The notes under the pieces are model-generated. The model ran no database searches. It saw only the letters and a program-made list of their open reading frames with translations, and was not told where the DNA came from. The position numbers were made by a program, and so were the translations under genes. From the NCBI GenBank assembly GCA_013816485.1, contig JACDEI010000020.1:1-64000 (forward strand): DNA of 64,000 nucleotides. The letters are read 5' to 3'. Positions 9,002 to 18,778 of this stretch are shown here, one piece after another (position 1 is the stretch's first letter; each line of letters begins with the position of its first letter). The DNA comes from Planctomycetota bacterium (GTDB taxonomy: Bacteria; Planctomycetota; UBA11346).

Positions 9002-11614
9002 ATGTCCGACGCGGCCTTAACCCTCAGTTGCACTCGTTGCGGAGCGGGGATCAGCAATGACGACCTGACCGGCGGCCTGGCCGTACGCGTCGATGGCGAA
9101 CTGGTCTGCCAGATGTGCGTCGACACCCTGCCGGGTGAAGCGGTCGTGCGCATCAACCAGGTGCGCGCGCTGCGCGGTCTGGAGGTCACCACTTATCTAG
9201 TGAAACGGGAGCAGGCGCCCAAGCTGCAACTGTACTCGTTCACCACCTCAGCGAACATCACCAGCCACCGACGCAAGCTCGCGACCGATGGCTTCTTCGA
9301 GGCTCCACCGTTGCCGCCACTCTCGGAGCGGCAACGCCTCCCCACGCCACCACCGCCGCCCAAGATCGTCACCGATCGCGTGGCGCGCGGCCAGATGCCG
9401 GCACGCAAGCCGATGCTGATCGCCGCCGGTGCGACCGTGGTGGTCCTCGCTGGCATCGCGCTCGCTGTCGCGCTAGCGGCACCGGATAAAAAGGCGGTGG
9501 TCGCTGACGGCAACGCCACCGAGGTGCCGACACCGGTTCCACCGAAGGCGATGAAGACGCGCCTGGATTATCCGGTGGATGCGCTCCAGGCCTGGACCCT
9601 GGCGAGCAAGGACCGCGAGTGCCCAACGCTGGTGCAGCAGAGCATCGCCCAGGAGCTGATCCGCAAACGTACCACCATGCTCGATGAGGCGGATGCCGCG
9701 CTCGAAGAGAAGCGACTGGACGACGCCACCGCCCTGGCCAACGCGCTGACCCTGCCCGAGGACATCGATTTCCGCGACGTGCGCCGACGCGAGAACGAGT
9801 TGCGCACCCGGCTGCTAACCGCGCGCACGGTTGCTTCTGCTCCCAAGCCTGCTCTGCCCCTCCCCGCACCAGTCGCTCCCAATCCCGTGGTTCCCGATCC
9901 AGTGATTCCTCCAGCTGTGCCGACACCTCCGCTGCCGGCACCTGCCGGGGTGGTGGTCGCCGCTTCCGATGGTTCGCTGCGACTGATGGCCGAGGACGCG
10001 CGTATCGAGGGCACGAAACTATCGCTGGACATCCGTGGCAACATCAAAGCCCTGACGGGTTGGCAGAATTCCGAAGATGCTCCGACCTGGAAAGTCCGGA
10101 TCGACAGACCGGGCAACTTCCGCATTGAGGTGCGCACCGCTTCCGCAAATACGGAAGCGTGCCTGTTCCAGGTGCAGTCCGGCGACCAACGCGTTGCCAA
10201 TGTGGTGCCGCCAACCGGCGCTTGGGACAAGTTCCGCATGACCATGCTCGGCGTCATCGCCCTGAATACCGCAGGCGAGGTCGAGATCCGCATGGGCGCC
10301 ATCGATGCGAAGACCTGGCGTGGGCTCAATGTTGCCGAGGTCCAATTCCATCCGACGAACGATCCCCCCTCGCCACCACCGGCTTTGCCGACGACAGCGC
10401 CACCGGTGCCGACGCCGACGCCACCGCCAACCGACAAACCGATCGAACCGACGGTGGTGGTCACGCCGTGGAATGGTGCCTTCGTCACCGGTGGACGTGA
10501 TCGTGCGCCCAGGCTGGTGCCGCTCGATGGTTCCGAGCACGTGCCCGCCGGCCTGCCTGGTGGCGTGGCGCAAGTGTTCCGCAGCGGCAAATCGCAAGCG
10601 CTCAAACGCCACGCGGCGTTCCTTGATCTGGCGAATGCTCCGGCCAGCGGCGGTGGCGTGGTCGTGTTGGTCCATCCTGGGCGCAACGACCGTAACGAGA
10701 TCGTCGCCAGTCTGACCGATGGCAAAGGCACTACGGTGAAGTTCGAGCCGGTGATCTTGCCGGATGACGAATGGACACCGCTCATCCTGCCGGTCTCCGC
10801 CGCCGAGGGTCTTGATCCCAGCCAACTGCTTACGCTCGCCCTGGAGGATGGTGCGAAGGCCGGCCACATTCCCGACGATGCCGGATTCCTCATCGCCACC
10901 ACCGTCACCGTCAGTGGACGTGCACCGGTGCAGACCGACCTCGCGCTGCGGGCCTCGGCTTTATTACCGGATCCCAAACGCCTGGCCAACCTGCCCAAGC
11001 TGCTCGACATCCTCGCCAGGAGCCGCAAAAAGCCGAACTGGCAGAAACTCATCGAACCCGCACGCGTGCGTTTCGTGCTCGGCGACTGGGGCCGTAATCA
11101 GGACTGGCGCGCGGCGATGCGCAAACAGCTCGAACCGCTGGTGCCGGGCAAGCAGCCGCAGACCATGATGACGGAGATCAATTTCGACGACGGCTGGCTC
11201 GACGCGATGACCAAGGGCAAGGATGCCGCGCTCGATCCGAACCTCATTCATGTCGCCGTGTTGTGGACCGGCGGCGCGGAAACCGGTGTCTTCCCAGCCG
11301 CGGCGCAGGCGATGACCGGCTTCTGGAAGAAGCGTCTCGACCAGGTGATGGGTGCCGGAATCCTGCCAATCGTGGTGCTCGGGCCCAACCTTCAGAGCGC
11401 CGAACGCCGGGCGCAGGCCGAACAGGTATGGCAGCAAGTGGCGACACTCGCACCGGTACGGCTCTATGGCCTGCCGGTGATCGATCTGCGCGCGTTGCCA
11501 ACCGCGGATGACGGCACCTGGGATCCGGCAACCGCCACCCTCGCCGCGCAACTGGTGGTCGATGCCATCGGCGAGACCGTCTTCTCGTTGCGTCGTTTGG
11601 GAGCCATCAAGTGA
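9002..11614 (+). CDS. Uncharacterised membrane-anchored protein: N-terminal zinc-ribbon-like Cys motif, TM helix, Pro-rich linkers, possible sugar-binding-like segment
   Basis: Long uninterrupted ORF; CTRCGAGISNDDLTGG...CQMC at N-terminus; single TM; stop overlaps the hemC start. Confidence 0.75.
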   Translation: MSDAALTLSCTRCGAGISNDDLTGGLAVRVDGELVCQMCVDTLPGEAVVRINQVRALRGLEVTTYLVKREQAPKLQLYSFTTSANITSHRRKLATDGFFEAPPLPPLSERQRLPTPPPPPKIVTDRVARGQMPARKPMLIAAGATVVVLAGIALAVALAAPDKKAVVADGNATEVPTPVPPKAMKTRLDYPVDALQAWTLASKDRECPTLVQQSIAQELIRKRTTMLDEADAALEEKRLDDATALANALTLPEDIDFRDVRRRENELRTRLLTARTVASAPKPALPLPAPVAPNPVVPDPVIPPAVPTPPLPAPAGVVVAASDGSLRLMAEDARIEGTKLSLDIRGNIKALTGWQNSEDAPTWKVRIDRPGNFRIEVRTASANTEACLFQVQSGDQRVANVVPPTGAWDKFRMTMLGVIALNTAGEVEIRMGAIDAKTWRGLNVAEVQFHPTNDPPSPPPALPTTAPPVPTPTPPPTDKPIEPTVVVTPWNGAFVTGGRDRAPRLVPLDGSEHVPAGLPGGVAQVFRSGKSQALKRHAAFLDLANAPASGGGVVVLVHPGRNDRNEIVASLTDGKGTTVKFEPVILPDDEWTPLILPVSAAEGLDPSQLLTLALEDGAKAGHIPDDAGFLIATTVTVSGRAPVQTDLALRASALLPDPKRLANLPKLLDILARSRKKPNWQKLIEPARVRFVLGDWGRNQDWRAAMRKQLEPLVPGKQPQTMMTEINFDDGWLDAMTKGKDAALDPNLIHVAVLWTGGAETGVFPAAAQAMTGFWKKRLDQVMGAGILPIVVLGPNLQSAERRAQAEQVWQQVATLAPVRLYGLPVIDLRALPTADDGTWDPATATLAAQLVVDAIGETVFSLRRLGAIK

Positions 11615-12513
11615 TCGTGATCCGCCTTGCGACCCGTGGCAGCAACCTGGCGTTGTGGCAGGCGCGCCATGTCGCCGCGCTCCTGCGGCGACAGCATCGC
11701 AGCGTGTCGGTCAAGCTGGTGATCGTGAACTCCTCCGGCGACACCGACCACGCGACGCCGCTCTACAAGATGGGCAACAACGTCGGGGTGTTCTGCAAAG
11801 AAGTACAGCAAGCGGTGCTCGAAGGCCGCGCCGACGCCGGCGTGCACAGCATGAAGGATCTGCCGACCAGTGAGCCAGATGGCCTGACGGTGGCAGCGGT
11901 GCTCAAACGCGCCGACCCACGCGACGTGCTGGTCGGCGCAGCCTCGCTCGCCGCCTTGCCACCGGGCGCGTTGATCGGCACGTCGAGCCTACGGCGACAG
12001 GCGCAACTACTGCACGCGCGGCCTGACCTGCGTTTCACCTCCATCCGCGGCAACGTCGAGACGCGTCTGCGCAAGGTGCGCGAGCAGGACGGCGGCGTGG
12101 TCGCAACGATCATGGCCTACGCCGGGCTCAAACGCCTGGGGCTGCTACGCCGCGCCGACGCCGCGCCGCTCGATCCGTGGAGCGAATGTACCCCGGCACC
12201 GGCACAAGGCGCGGTGGCGGTTGATTGCCGCAGTACTGATCGCCGCATGCGTGCGCTGCTTGTCTCCCTGCATCATCGCGAGACCGCCACGGCGGTCGGC
12301 ATCGAACGCACAATCCTCGCCGGGCTGGCTGGTGGTTGTTCCCTGCCGCTCGGGTGTTTCGCTCGCCGACAGGCCGGACAATGGCAGCTACGCCTGCGAC
12401 TGGGGCGCGATGCCGGAGTGGTCGATCTGAGCCTGTGCAGTGTGCTGTCGTCTCACTTGCCCGGAATGGCCTTGGCGGCACTGGGTACCCAAGCGAACGC
12501 GTCACGGCCCTGA
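11611..12513 (+). CDS. hemC: Hydroxymethylbilane synthase (porphobilinogen deaminase)
   Basis: RLATRGSNLALWQARHVA, GRADAGVHSMKDLPT, RADPRDVLV, GTSSLRRQAQL, RGNVETRLRK. Confidence 0.94.
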   Translation: MIVIRLATRGSNLALWQARHVAALLRRQHRSVSVKLVIVNSSGDTDHATPLYKMGNNVGVFCKEVQQAVLEGRADAGVHSMKDLPTSEPDGLTVAAVLKRADPRDVLVGAASLAALPPGALIGTSSLRRQAQLLHARPDLRFTSIRGNVETRLRKVREQDGGVVATIMAYAGLKRLGLLRRADAAPLDPWSECTPAPAQGAVAVDCRSTDRRMRALLVSLHHRETATAVGIERTILAGLAGGCSLPLGCFARRQAGQWQLRLRLGRDAGVVDLSLCSVLSSHLPGMALAALGTQANASRP

Positions 12514-12522
12514 GGCCGGCGA

Positions 12523-12565
12523 CTTCGCCTCGCTACTTCGCCTCGCTACTTCGCCTCGCTACTGC
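12523..12565. repeat. 13-nt tandem repeat CTTCGCCTCGCTA, three copies plus partial
   Basis: cttcgcctcgctacttcgcctcgctacttcgcctcgctactgcta between convergent hemC and trypsin-like gene. Confidence 0.9.
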
Positions 12566-12571
12566 TAATCA

Positions 12572-13783
12572 CTACTCCGGCTTGGGCGCCGGCTTGTTCG
12601 TGTCGCCGTCCGCCGGAGCGGGTGCGTCCTTGGCTTTGGCCGCTTCTTGACCGGACTTGCCGTCTTTGCCGTCCTGGTCTTCCGCATCGGCCTTGTCTGA
12701 ATGCCGGGGTATGCCGAAGCCGGCAAGGGTGTCGGAGGTCGCGCCAGGAGCGAAGTCGATGACCACCCGGGTCCACTCGAAATGCCGCTGTGGTCGACCG
12801 GTGGCGGTGGTGCGGACTTGCAGGTAGTAGCTGGCCTTGCTCTCGCCGGCAGGTGCCTTGACCGTCACGGTCGCGCTGCCTTTGCCATCGATCACCCGCA
12901 CCGGGTATTCCTTCATCGTGGTGGACAGCCGTGGGAACGCGCCGTCAGCACCGACCTGCGGCTGCTCGCTGACCTGGCTCATCGGAATGGCAAGCAAGGT
13001 CGCACCGGTGATGCGCGAGAGCGGATCAGCGAAGGTGATCGTGCATTCGATCTTGGCTGTACCGGACTTGCCTGCCTCCGCCACGACCTTAACGTCGAGT
13101 GGGCGGCCGGAGAGCAGTTCGTCGACTTCTAAGGCGGGAATCGCCAGACCGATCTGCGCCCCCAAGATGGAAGCGACCGATACTCCGACGACCTTGCCCG
13201 CAGCCGACACCACTGGACCGCCACTGTTGCCGGGATTCAACGCGCCATCGAGTTGAACAAGGGCCAAGCGCCCCTGGTCGTCACGCCGCAGGCTGGACAC
13301 CCCGGCACGGCTTATGGTCACCGTCGGGTGTTTGGCTGAAGCCGACATCGATTCGCCGAAGGGGAATCCGAGAACGAAAAGGTTCTGGGTCTCGACCAGT
13401 TCGCTGACGGCATCGACCGCCAGCGGGTCGGGCAGCTTCTCACTGTCGACCGCCAACACCGCGAGGTCGCGTGCCACATCGCTAGCCACCAGCTTGGCGC
13501 CCAGGCGCTGCTGCTTTGCCGTGCCGCTGTCGAACACCACGAAGAGGTTGGCTAATTTTCCTTTAGGTCGCACCACATGATGGTTGGTGACGATGTAACC
13601 AGTTTTGCCGCTCTTGCGCGCGAGGAATCCCGATCCGGTCGCACCGGTGTCCTTGCCGGTGACGGCCAGGATGTACACCGTCGCGCCTTTCAGCGTGGCG
13701 AGTTGTTTCGCGTCGAGCGCATCAGCGCTGTGGATCGGGCCCAGCAGCAGAAGCGTCAGCAGGGCAGACAGCAGACGGCACAT
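12572..13783 (-). CDS. Secreted trypsin-like serine protease (HtrA/DegP-like catalytic domain)
   Basis: Signal peptide; GSGFLARKSGKTGYIVTNHHVV, ARDLAVLAVDS, LDGALNPGNSGGPVVSAAGKVVGV. Confidence 0.88.
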   Translation of the reverse strand: MCRLLSALLTLLLLGPIHSADALDAKQLATLKGATVYILAVTGKDTGATGSGFLARKSGKTGYIVTNHHVVRPKGKLANLFVVFDSGTAKQQRLGAKLVASDVARDLAVLAVDSEKLPDPLAVDAVSELVETQNLFVLGFPFGESMSASAKHPTVTISRAGVSSLRRDDQGRLALVQLDGALNPGNSGGPVVSAAGKVVGVSVASILGAQIGLAIPALEVDELLSGRPLDVKVVAEAGKSGTAKIECTITFADPLSRITGATLLAIPMSQVSEQPQVGADGAFPRLSTTMKEYPVRVIDGKGSATVTVKAPAGESKASYYLQVRTTATGRPQRHFEWTRVVIDFAPGATSDTLAGFGIPRHSDKADAEDQDGKDGKSGQEAAKAKDAPAPADGDTNKPAPKPE

Positions 13784-13790
13784 GGCGGAC

Positions 13791-15044
13791 TCAACGCAAG
13801 TTCTGCTGGATCTTGGTGACCAGCTTGGCGGCGGCTTTCGCTGCCTGGGATTTGGGGTACTGGGCCATCACCGCTTGCAGATCCTTCAGCGCGATGCGCT
13901 GCTTGGCCAAGCTGTCATCGTGGTCAAGTACCGCGCAGATGTCGGCCACTTGGTCGGCGGCAGCCATTTCGCTTCGAATGGCGGGATCGCGACGCATACG
14001 TGTGAGTTCGGTCTGCACCGCCTTGCGCTGCTTGCCGCCGGCGGCTTTGAAGCGGGAGCTCTTCGACACCACGCTGAGGAAGGCATGGGCATCGACTTTG
14101 TCCTCGGCTTCGCGCGCCTTGACCAGTTCGATCGAACTTTCGACCCACACATCCGCGAGCTGTTCGTACCGACTTGCCAGCTTGTCCATGCCGGGCACCG
14201 CCATCAGGAATCCAGCGCATTCACGGCGTGCCTGCGGATTGACCAAGCCGGGAAGTTCCTGCGCCTGTTCGGCGATCTTCTCGAGGTTGTCCTTGCGCTC
14301 ACGGGTGGTGAATTTTTCGTGGGTGACGCGCGCGATGTTCATCAACCAGTCCATCGCACGGAGGTTGACGTCCATGGATGGGACTTCGTCCGCGAGCTTG
14401 TCGACCGTGGCCATGCGTGCGGTGCCGCCAAGGGCACCGGCCAACAGCACCAGCTTTTCGCTTTGGGAGACACCGTTCACGTTGTCCTCGCCGACCACCA
14501 GCACCATCGGCACGTCCTTGCGCAGATATTTCGCTGCCGACGCATCGATCCAGGGTGACATCAGCAGTACGCCGCCGAATTCTTGTTCCTGATCCTGGAA
14601 CATCGCGATGGCGATGGCCGTGCCAGCCTTGGGCGCGGCGATGTAACGCAGGAACGGATGTAGTGGAACCGCCGGCTTCAGCGCCGCGAGGACAGCATTG
14701 TAGTATTTTTCGGTCATCGTGACCACCGGTGCCCAACGGTCGACAGTCGTGTCCTGGCCATAGCCACCGACCGGCATGCTCCACACCAGCCCCTTGATGC
14801 CCACCACCACCACGCCACGGCGCTCCGCCCACTCGCTCCAAACCTTGGCCTCGGGCTTGCCTTGCGGGTCGATGACGAACAGCACTGGCATTGGCTTGCC
14901 GTCGGCAACCGCCGGCGGCACCACCACCGTGCAGGTGATCAATTCCTGAGTCGTCGTCAGTTCGTGAACACCCGGAGCCAACCACTCGGCAGAACTGACG
15001 ACTGATATGATCAGTAGCAGCCCGATAATGGAAAACACGCGCAT
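13791..15044 (-). CDS. Secreted alpha/beta-hydrolase-like protein with C-terminal helical region
   Basis: Signal peptide MRVFSIIGLLLIISVVSSAEW; PMPVLFVIDPQGKPEAKVWSEWAERRGVVVVGIKG; ORF-track start trimmed to ATG 15044. Confidence 0.7.
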   Translation of the reverse strand: MRVFSIIGLLLIISVVSSAEWLAPGVHELTTTQELITCTVVVPPAVADGKPMPVLFVIDPQGKPEAKVWSEWAERRGVVVVGIKGLVWSMPVGGYGQDTTVDRWAPVVTMTEKYYNAVLAALKPAVPLHPFLRYIAAPKAGTAIAIAMFQDQEQEFGGVLLMSPWIDASAAKYLRKDVPMVLVVGEDNVNGVSQSEKLVLLAGALGGTARMATVDKLADEVPSMDVNLRAMDWLMNIARVTHEKFTTRERKDNLEKIAEQAQELPGLVNPQARRECAGFLMAVPGMDKLASRYEQLADVWVESSIELVKAREAEDKVDAHAFLSVVSKSSRFKAAGGKQRKAVQTELTRMRRDPAIRSEMAAADQVADICAVLDHDDSLAKQRIALKDLQAVMAQYPKSQAAKAAAKLVTKIQQNLR

Positions 15045-15201
15045 GTCGCCTCCCTGGACGAAGTGTCGAACGCTAGCAAGGCCGTCAGTGATCTCCAGCG
15101 GCATCATCCCGCTTAGTCGAGCGTCGGACACGTGATCCCGTCCGGGACGGGCCCCAACCACAACCCCGCAATACCGCGACGTTCTCAGCGCCGAAAACAC
15201 G

Positions 15202-15345
15202 TTAGCGCAGGTTGCGCCGCAGCGGCTCCAGCAGCTTGGCTGCCGCCTTGCCTGCATGGGTTGCCGGGTGTTTGGCCACCAGATCCTCACGCGTCTTGCG
15301 GGCCAGCTTCTGTTTGACCGAGGAAGGCACGCTGAAATCCCACCA
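15202..15345 (-). pseudogene. Decayed C-terminal fragment paralogous to the adjacent 13791-15044 gene
   Basis: Minus-strand frame reads ...WWDFSVPSSVKQKLARKTREDLVAKHPATHAGKAAAKLLEPLRRNLR*, resembling the neighbour's tail ...LQAVMAQYPKSQAAKAAAKLVTKIQQNLR*; no start or N-terminal body. Confidence 0.6.
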
Positions 15346-15569
15346 GGATCCGCGACGATCGCATGCGACCCCCCTCGTCCGAGCGGTCGGGTTCCCACGG
15401 TTCGTATCCCGCTCCGCCGTGTTTCACGGCACAACGGACACCCACCCCCTGCCGGTATCACTGGGGCCGGTGTGAGCCGTGGAATCCTGCCCTTGTTTGG
15501 AAACGCTTTCCTGGCAAGCCTGCGCTCCCTTCCACTGCTTTTCACCGCCACCTCCCCACGGAGTTCCGC

Positions 15570-16781
15570 ATGTCCAAGCCCGTCCTCAACGTCGCCCTGG
15601 TCGGCTACTCGTTCATGGGCCGCGCCCACTCGAACGCCTACCGTCAGGTGAACCACTATTTCGACCTGCCGTTCCGCGTGGTGCCGAAGGTGATCGTGGG
15701 ACGCAGCGAGGGTCCGCTGAAGGTTGCTGCCGAACTACTCGGCTGGGAAGAGTACAGCACCGACATGGCGGCCGTGCTCAAGCGCGACGACGTTCATCTG
15801 ATCGACGTGGCGACGCCCAACGACAGCCACGCGCCGCACTCGATCGCCGCGCTCAAAGCTGGTAAGCATGTGCTGTGCGAAAAACCGCTCGGCCTGAACG
15901 TCAAAGAATGCAAGGCGATGGTCGCCGCTGCTGACAAGGCCAAGACTGCTGACGGCAAGCCCTGTCGCGTCGGCCTGTGGCACAACTACCGCCGCGCGCC
16001 CGCCGCGTCGACCGCCGCCAGCCTGATCGCTGATGGCAAGCTGGGTGAGATCCGCCACGTGCGCGCGGTCTACCTCCAAGACTGGCTGCTCGACGACTCC
16101 TGCCCGGCGACCTGGCGCATGATGTCCAAGACCTGTGGCTCGGGCGCGCACGGCGATCTCAACGCGCACCTGATCGATCTGACCCGCTTCATGACCGGCT
16201 TGGAATTCGATTCGGTCGTCGGCCTGGAACAGACCTTCATCAAGAAGCGCAAGAACGCCGACGGCAAAGGCATGCTCGACGTCGACGTTGACGATACCCT
16301 GCTGTTCCTCGCCAAGCTGACCAACGGTGCGGTGGCAAGCTTCGAAGCGACGCGCGCCGCCGCCGGCCGCAAGAACCACTACTGCATCGAGATCAACGGC
16401 ACCAAGGGTTCCATCGTGTGGAACTTCGAGCGCATGAACGAACTCGAAGTCTACACCGTCGAAGACGAGCCCCGTCACAAGGGCTTCCGTACGGTGATGT
16501 GCATGGACGGCAGCGCGCATCCCTACGCCGGCAACTACTGGCCGGACGGCCACGTGCTCGGCTACGAACACTGCTTCATCAACATGCTCGCCGACTTCGT
16601 GAAAGCCCTCGCCAGCGGCGACGAGTTCCGCCCGAACTTCGCTGACGGTCTGGCCAATCAGGAAGTGCTCGATGCCTCGCTCGCCTCCGCCAAGAGCGGC
16701 AAGTGGGTCACGGTTGCGCGCAGCCAGAAGCTCAAGCCGGCGAAGGCACTCAAGGCCGTCGCGGGAAAATCGCTTTTGTGA
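15570..16781 (+). CDS. Gfo/Idh/MocA family oxidoreductase
   Basis: MSKPVLNVALVGYSFMGRAHSNAYRQV, HLIDVATPNDSHAPHSIAALKAGKHVLCEKPLGLN; start trimmed to ATG 15570. Confidence 0.93.
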   Translation: MSKPVLNVALVGYSFMGRAHSNAYRQVNHYFDLPFRVVPKVIVGRSEGPLKVAAELLGWEEYSTDMAAVLKRDDVHLIDVATPNDSHAPHSIAALKAGKHVLCEKPLGLNVKECKAMVAAADKAKTADGKPCRVGLWHNYRRAPAASTAASLIADGKLGEIRHVRAVYLQDWLLDDSCPATWRMMSKTCGSGAHGDLNAHLIDLTRFMTGLEFDSVVGLEQTFIKKRKNADGKGMLDVDVDDTLLFLAKLTNGAVASFEATRAAAGRKNHYCIEINGTKGSIVWNFERMNELEVYTVEDEPRHKGFRTVMCMDGSAHPYAGNYWPDGHVLGYEHCFINMLADFVKALASGDEFRPNFADGLANQEVLDASLASAKSGKWVTVARSQKLKPAKALKAVAGKSLL

Positions 16782-16787
16782 TTGCCC

Positions 16788-16905
16788 CGGTACGAATGGT
16801 CCGAGGGGTACGAATGGTCCGAAAGGTCCAAACGCATTCGCTTCTCCCGACCCTTCGTACCCCTCGGACTTTTCGTACCTTTCGTACCTTTCGAACCCTT
16901 CCCAC
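16788..16905. repeat. Inverted pair of 9-nt GGTACGAAG/GGTCCGAGG arrays
   Basis: ggtacgaatggtccgaggggtacgaatggtccgaaaggtcc ... acccttcgtacccctcggacttttcgtacctttcgtacctttcgaaccc. Confidence 0.9.
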
Positions 16906-16926
16906 CAACGATCTAAGGACCACGCC

Positions 16927-17994
16927 ATGAAAGGCCCCGCCATCTTCCTCGCCCAGTTCATGGGTGACGCTGCTCCCTTCAACTCCTGGCCGACCATTAC
17001 CAAGTGGGCCGGCTCGCTCGGATACAAAGGCGTGCAGGTCCCGTCGTGGGACGGCCGCGCCATGGACCTGAAGAAGGCCGCGACCTCCAAGGACTACTGC
17101 CAAGAGTTCGCCGGCATCGCCAAGCAGAACGGCCTGGAGATCACCGAACTCTCGACCCACCTGCAGGGCCAACTGGTCGCGGTGCATCCCGCCTATGACG
17201 AGCAGTTCGACGGCTTCGCGCCGGCCGAGGTGCGCGGCAATCCCGCCGCCCGCACCGCCTGGGCGGTCGAGCAGGTCAAGCTGTGCCTAACCGCCAGCAA
17301 AAACCTCGGCCTGACCGCCATGCCGTCGTTCACCGGCGCGTTGCTGTGGCACACCATGTACCCGTGGCCGCAGCGTCCGGCTGGTCTAGTTGAGGAAGGC
17401 TTTGCCGAACTCGCTCGCCGTTGGAAGCCCATCCTCGATCACGCTGACTCGGTCGGCGTCGATGTGGCGTGGGAAGTGCATCCGGGTGAGGACGTGCACG
17501 ACGGCGCGACCTTCGAGTTGTTCCTCAAGCACCTGAACAACCACAAGCGCGCGAACATCCTCTACGATCCGTCGCACCTGATCCTGCAGGGCATGGATTA
17601 CAGCGCGTACATCGACCACTACCACGAGCGCATCAAGTGCTTCCACGTCAAGGACGCCGAGTTCCGTCCGAATGGTCGCACCGGTGCGTATGGCGGTTAC
17701 CTCGGTTGGAAGGAACGCGCTGGCCGTTTCCGTTCGCTCGGCGACGGACAGATCGACTTCAGCCGCATCTTCAGCCAGCTCACCCAGTACGGCTACAAGG
17801 GCTGGGCGGTGCTGGAATGGGAATGCGCGCTGAAGGATCCCGAGCAGGGCGCCGCCGAAGGCGCGCCGTTCATCGCCCGTCACCTGATCAAGCAGGCAGC
17901 GAAGGCGTTCGACGACTTCGCCGGCACGAAACCCGATAAAGAACAGCTCCACCGCATCCTGGGCATCAGCGCTGGCAAGGCGGCGAAGCAGTAA
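16927..17994 (+). CDS. Sugar phosphate isomerase/epimerase (xylose isomerase-like TIM barrel)
   Basis: MKGPAIFLAQFMGDAAPFNSWPTITKWAGSLGYKGVQVPSWD; VAWEVHPGEDVHDGATFE; ILYDPSHL; CFHVKDAEF. Confidence 0.9.
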   Translation: MKGPAIFLAQFMGDAAPFNSWPTITKWAGSLGYKGVQVPSWDGRAMDLKKAATSKDYCQEFAGIAKQNGLEITELSTHLQGQLVAVHPAYDEQFDGFAPAEVRGNPAARTAWAVEQVKLCLTASKNLGLTAMPSFTGALLWHTMYPWPQRPAGLVEEGFAELARRWKPILDHADSVGVDVAWEVHPGEDVHDGATFELFLKHLNNHKRANILYDPSHLILQGMDYSAYIDHYHERIKCFHVKDAEFRPNGRTGAYGGYLGWKERAGRFRSLGDGQIDFSRIFSQLTQYGYKGWAVLEWECALKDPEQGAAEGAPFIARHLIKQAAKAFDDFAGTKPDKEQLHRILGISAGKAAKQ

Positions 17995-18020
17995 ATCGTC
18001 TACTCACCTGGACGTTCGTT

Positions 18021-18051
18021 CATCACCCGCAGGCCTCGCCTGCGGGTGATG
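18021..18051. terminator. Strong hairpin downstream of the sugar isomerase gene, terminator-like without U-tract
   Basis: CATCACCCGCAGG-CCTCG-CCTGCGGGTGATG, 13-bp perfect stem. Confidence 0.55.
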
Positions 18052-18074
18052 TCGTTCACGCCCTCCCATAAACC

Positions 18075-18638
18075 GTGAAGCGGGCGCACGGGCGCGAGTG
18101 CAAACACCCGCGCAGCCGCTGGGGTTTACAGTGGCACGACTACCTGCGGTGCCCTACATCCACGACCAAGTCGTACGATCAGATCGAAAAGCTCGATGAA
18201 CTGCGCCAGAAGGGCGTGCTCACCGAAGAAGAATTCCAGACCGAGAAAGCCAAGATCCTGAGTGCGGGTCCGGCAACCACCGCTGCCGATGCGCCCAAAC
18301 TCTATTGGGGCATGGAGGAGAACGGTTTCTGCATGCTGATGCACCTCGCCTCGCTGGGGAATTTCGTCTTCCCCTTCGGCGGGTTGATCCTGCAAATCGT
18401 GATGTGGACCAACAAACACGCCTCGCCGGTCATCGATGCGCACGGCAAGGTGGTGCTGAATTGGTTCATTTCGTACTTCATCTATGTCATCGTCTCGATC
18501 TTCCTGTGCTTCATCATCATCGGCTTCCCGCTGCTGCTCGCCTTGCTAATCTGCGATGTGGTCTTCGCCATCATGGGTGCGGTCAAGGCCAACAACGGCG
18601 TGTTATGGAAATACCCGCTGTCGATCCGTTTCCTCTGA
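18075..18638 (+). CDS. SHOCT-domain and DUF4870-like membrane protein
   Basis: YDQIEKLDELRQKGVLTEEEFQTEKAKIL (SHOCT), then HLASLGNFVFPFGGLILQIVMW...VVLNWFISYFIYVIVSIFL; start uncertain. Confidence 0.8.
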   Translation: MKRAHGRECKHPRSRWGLQWHDYLRCPTSTTKSYDQIEKLDELRQKGVLTEEEFQTEKAKILSAGPATTAADAPKLYWGMEENGFCMLMHLASLGNFVFPFGGLILQIVMWTNKHASPVIDAHGKVVLNWFISYFIYVIVSIFLCFIIIGFPLLLALLICDVVFAIMGAVKANNGVLWKYPLSIRFL

Positions 18639-18778
18639 CGTCGGTCGTCGTTCAGTTTAGGAACCTGTGGTTGGGCATAATCGCGTCTTTCTTCGCCTGA
18701 TCGATGATTGGTATGGAGCAACGCTCCGGACCGGGCTTGATCCGAAACCAAGAACACTGCTGATCCCCAGTATCAACA

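Noticed and set aside
15045-15656. N-terminal 200-residue extension of the 13791..15656 ORF
   Set aside because: A signal peptide at ATG 15044 marks the true start; the extension covers intergenic DNA, the gene fragment in another frame, and the start of the oxidoreductase gene.
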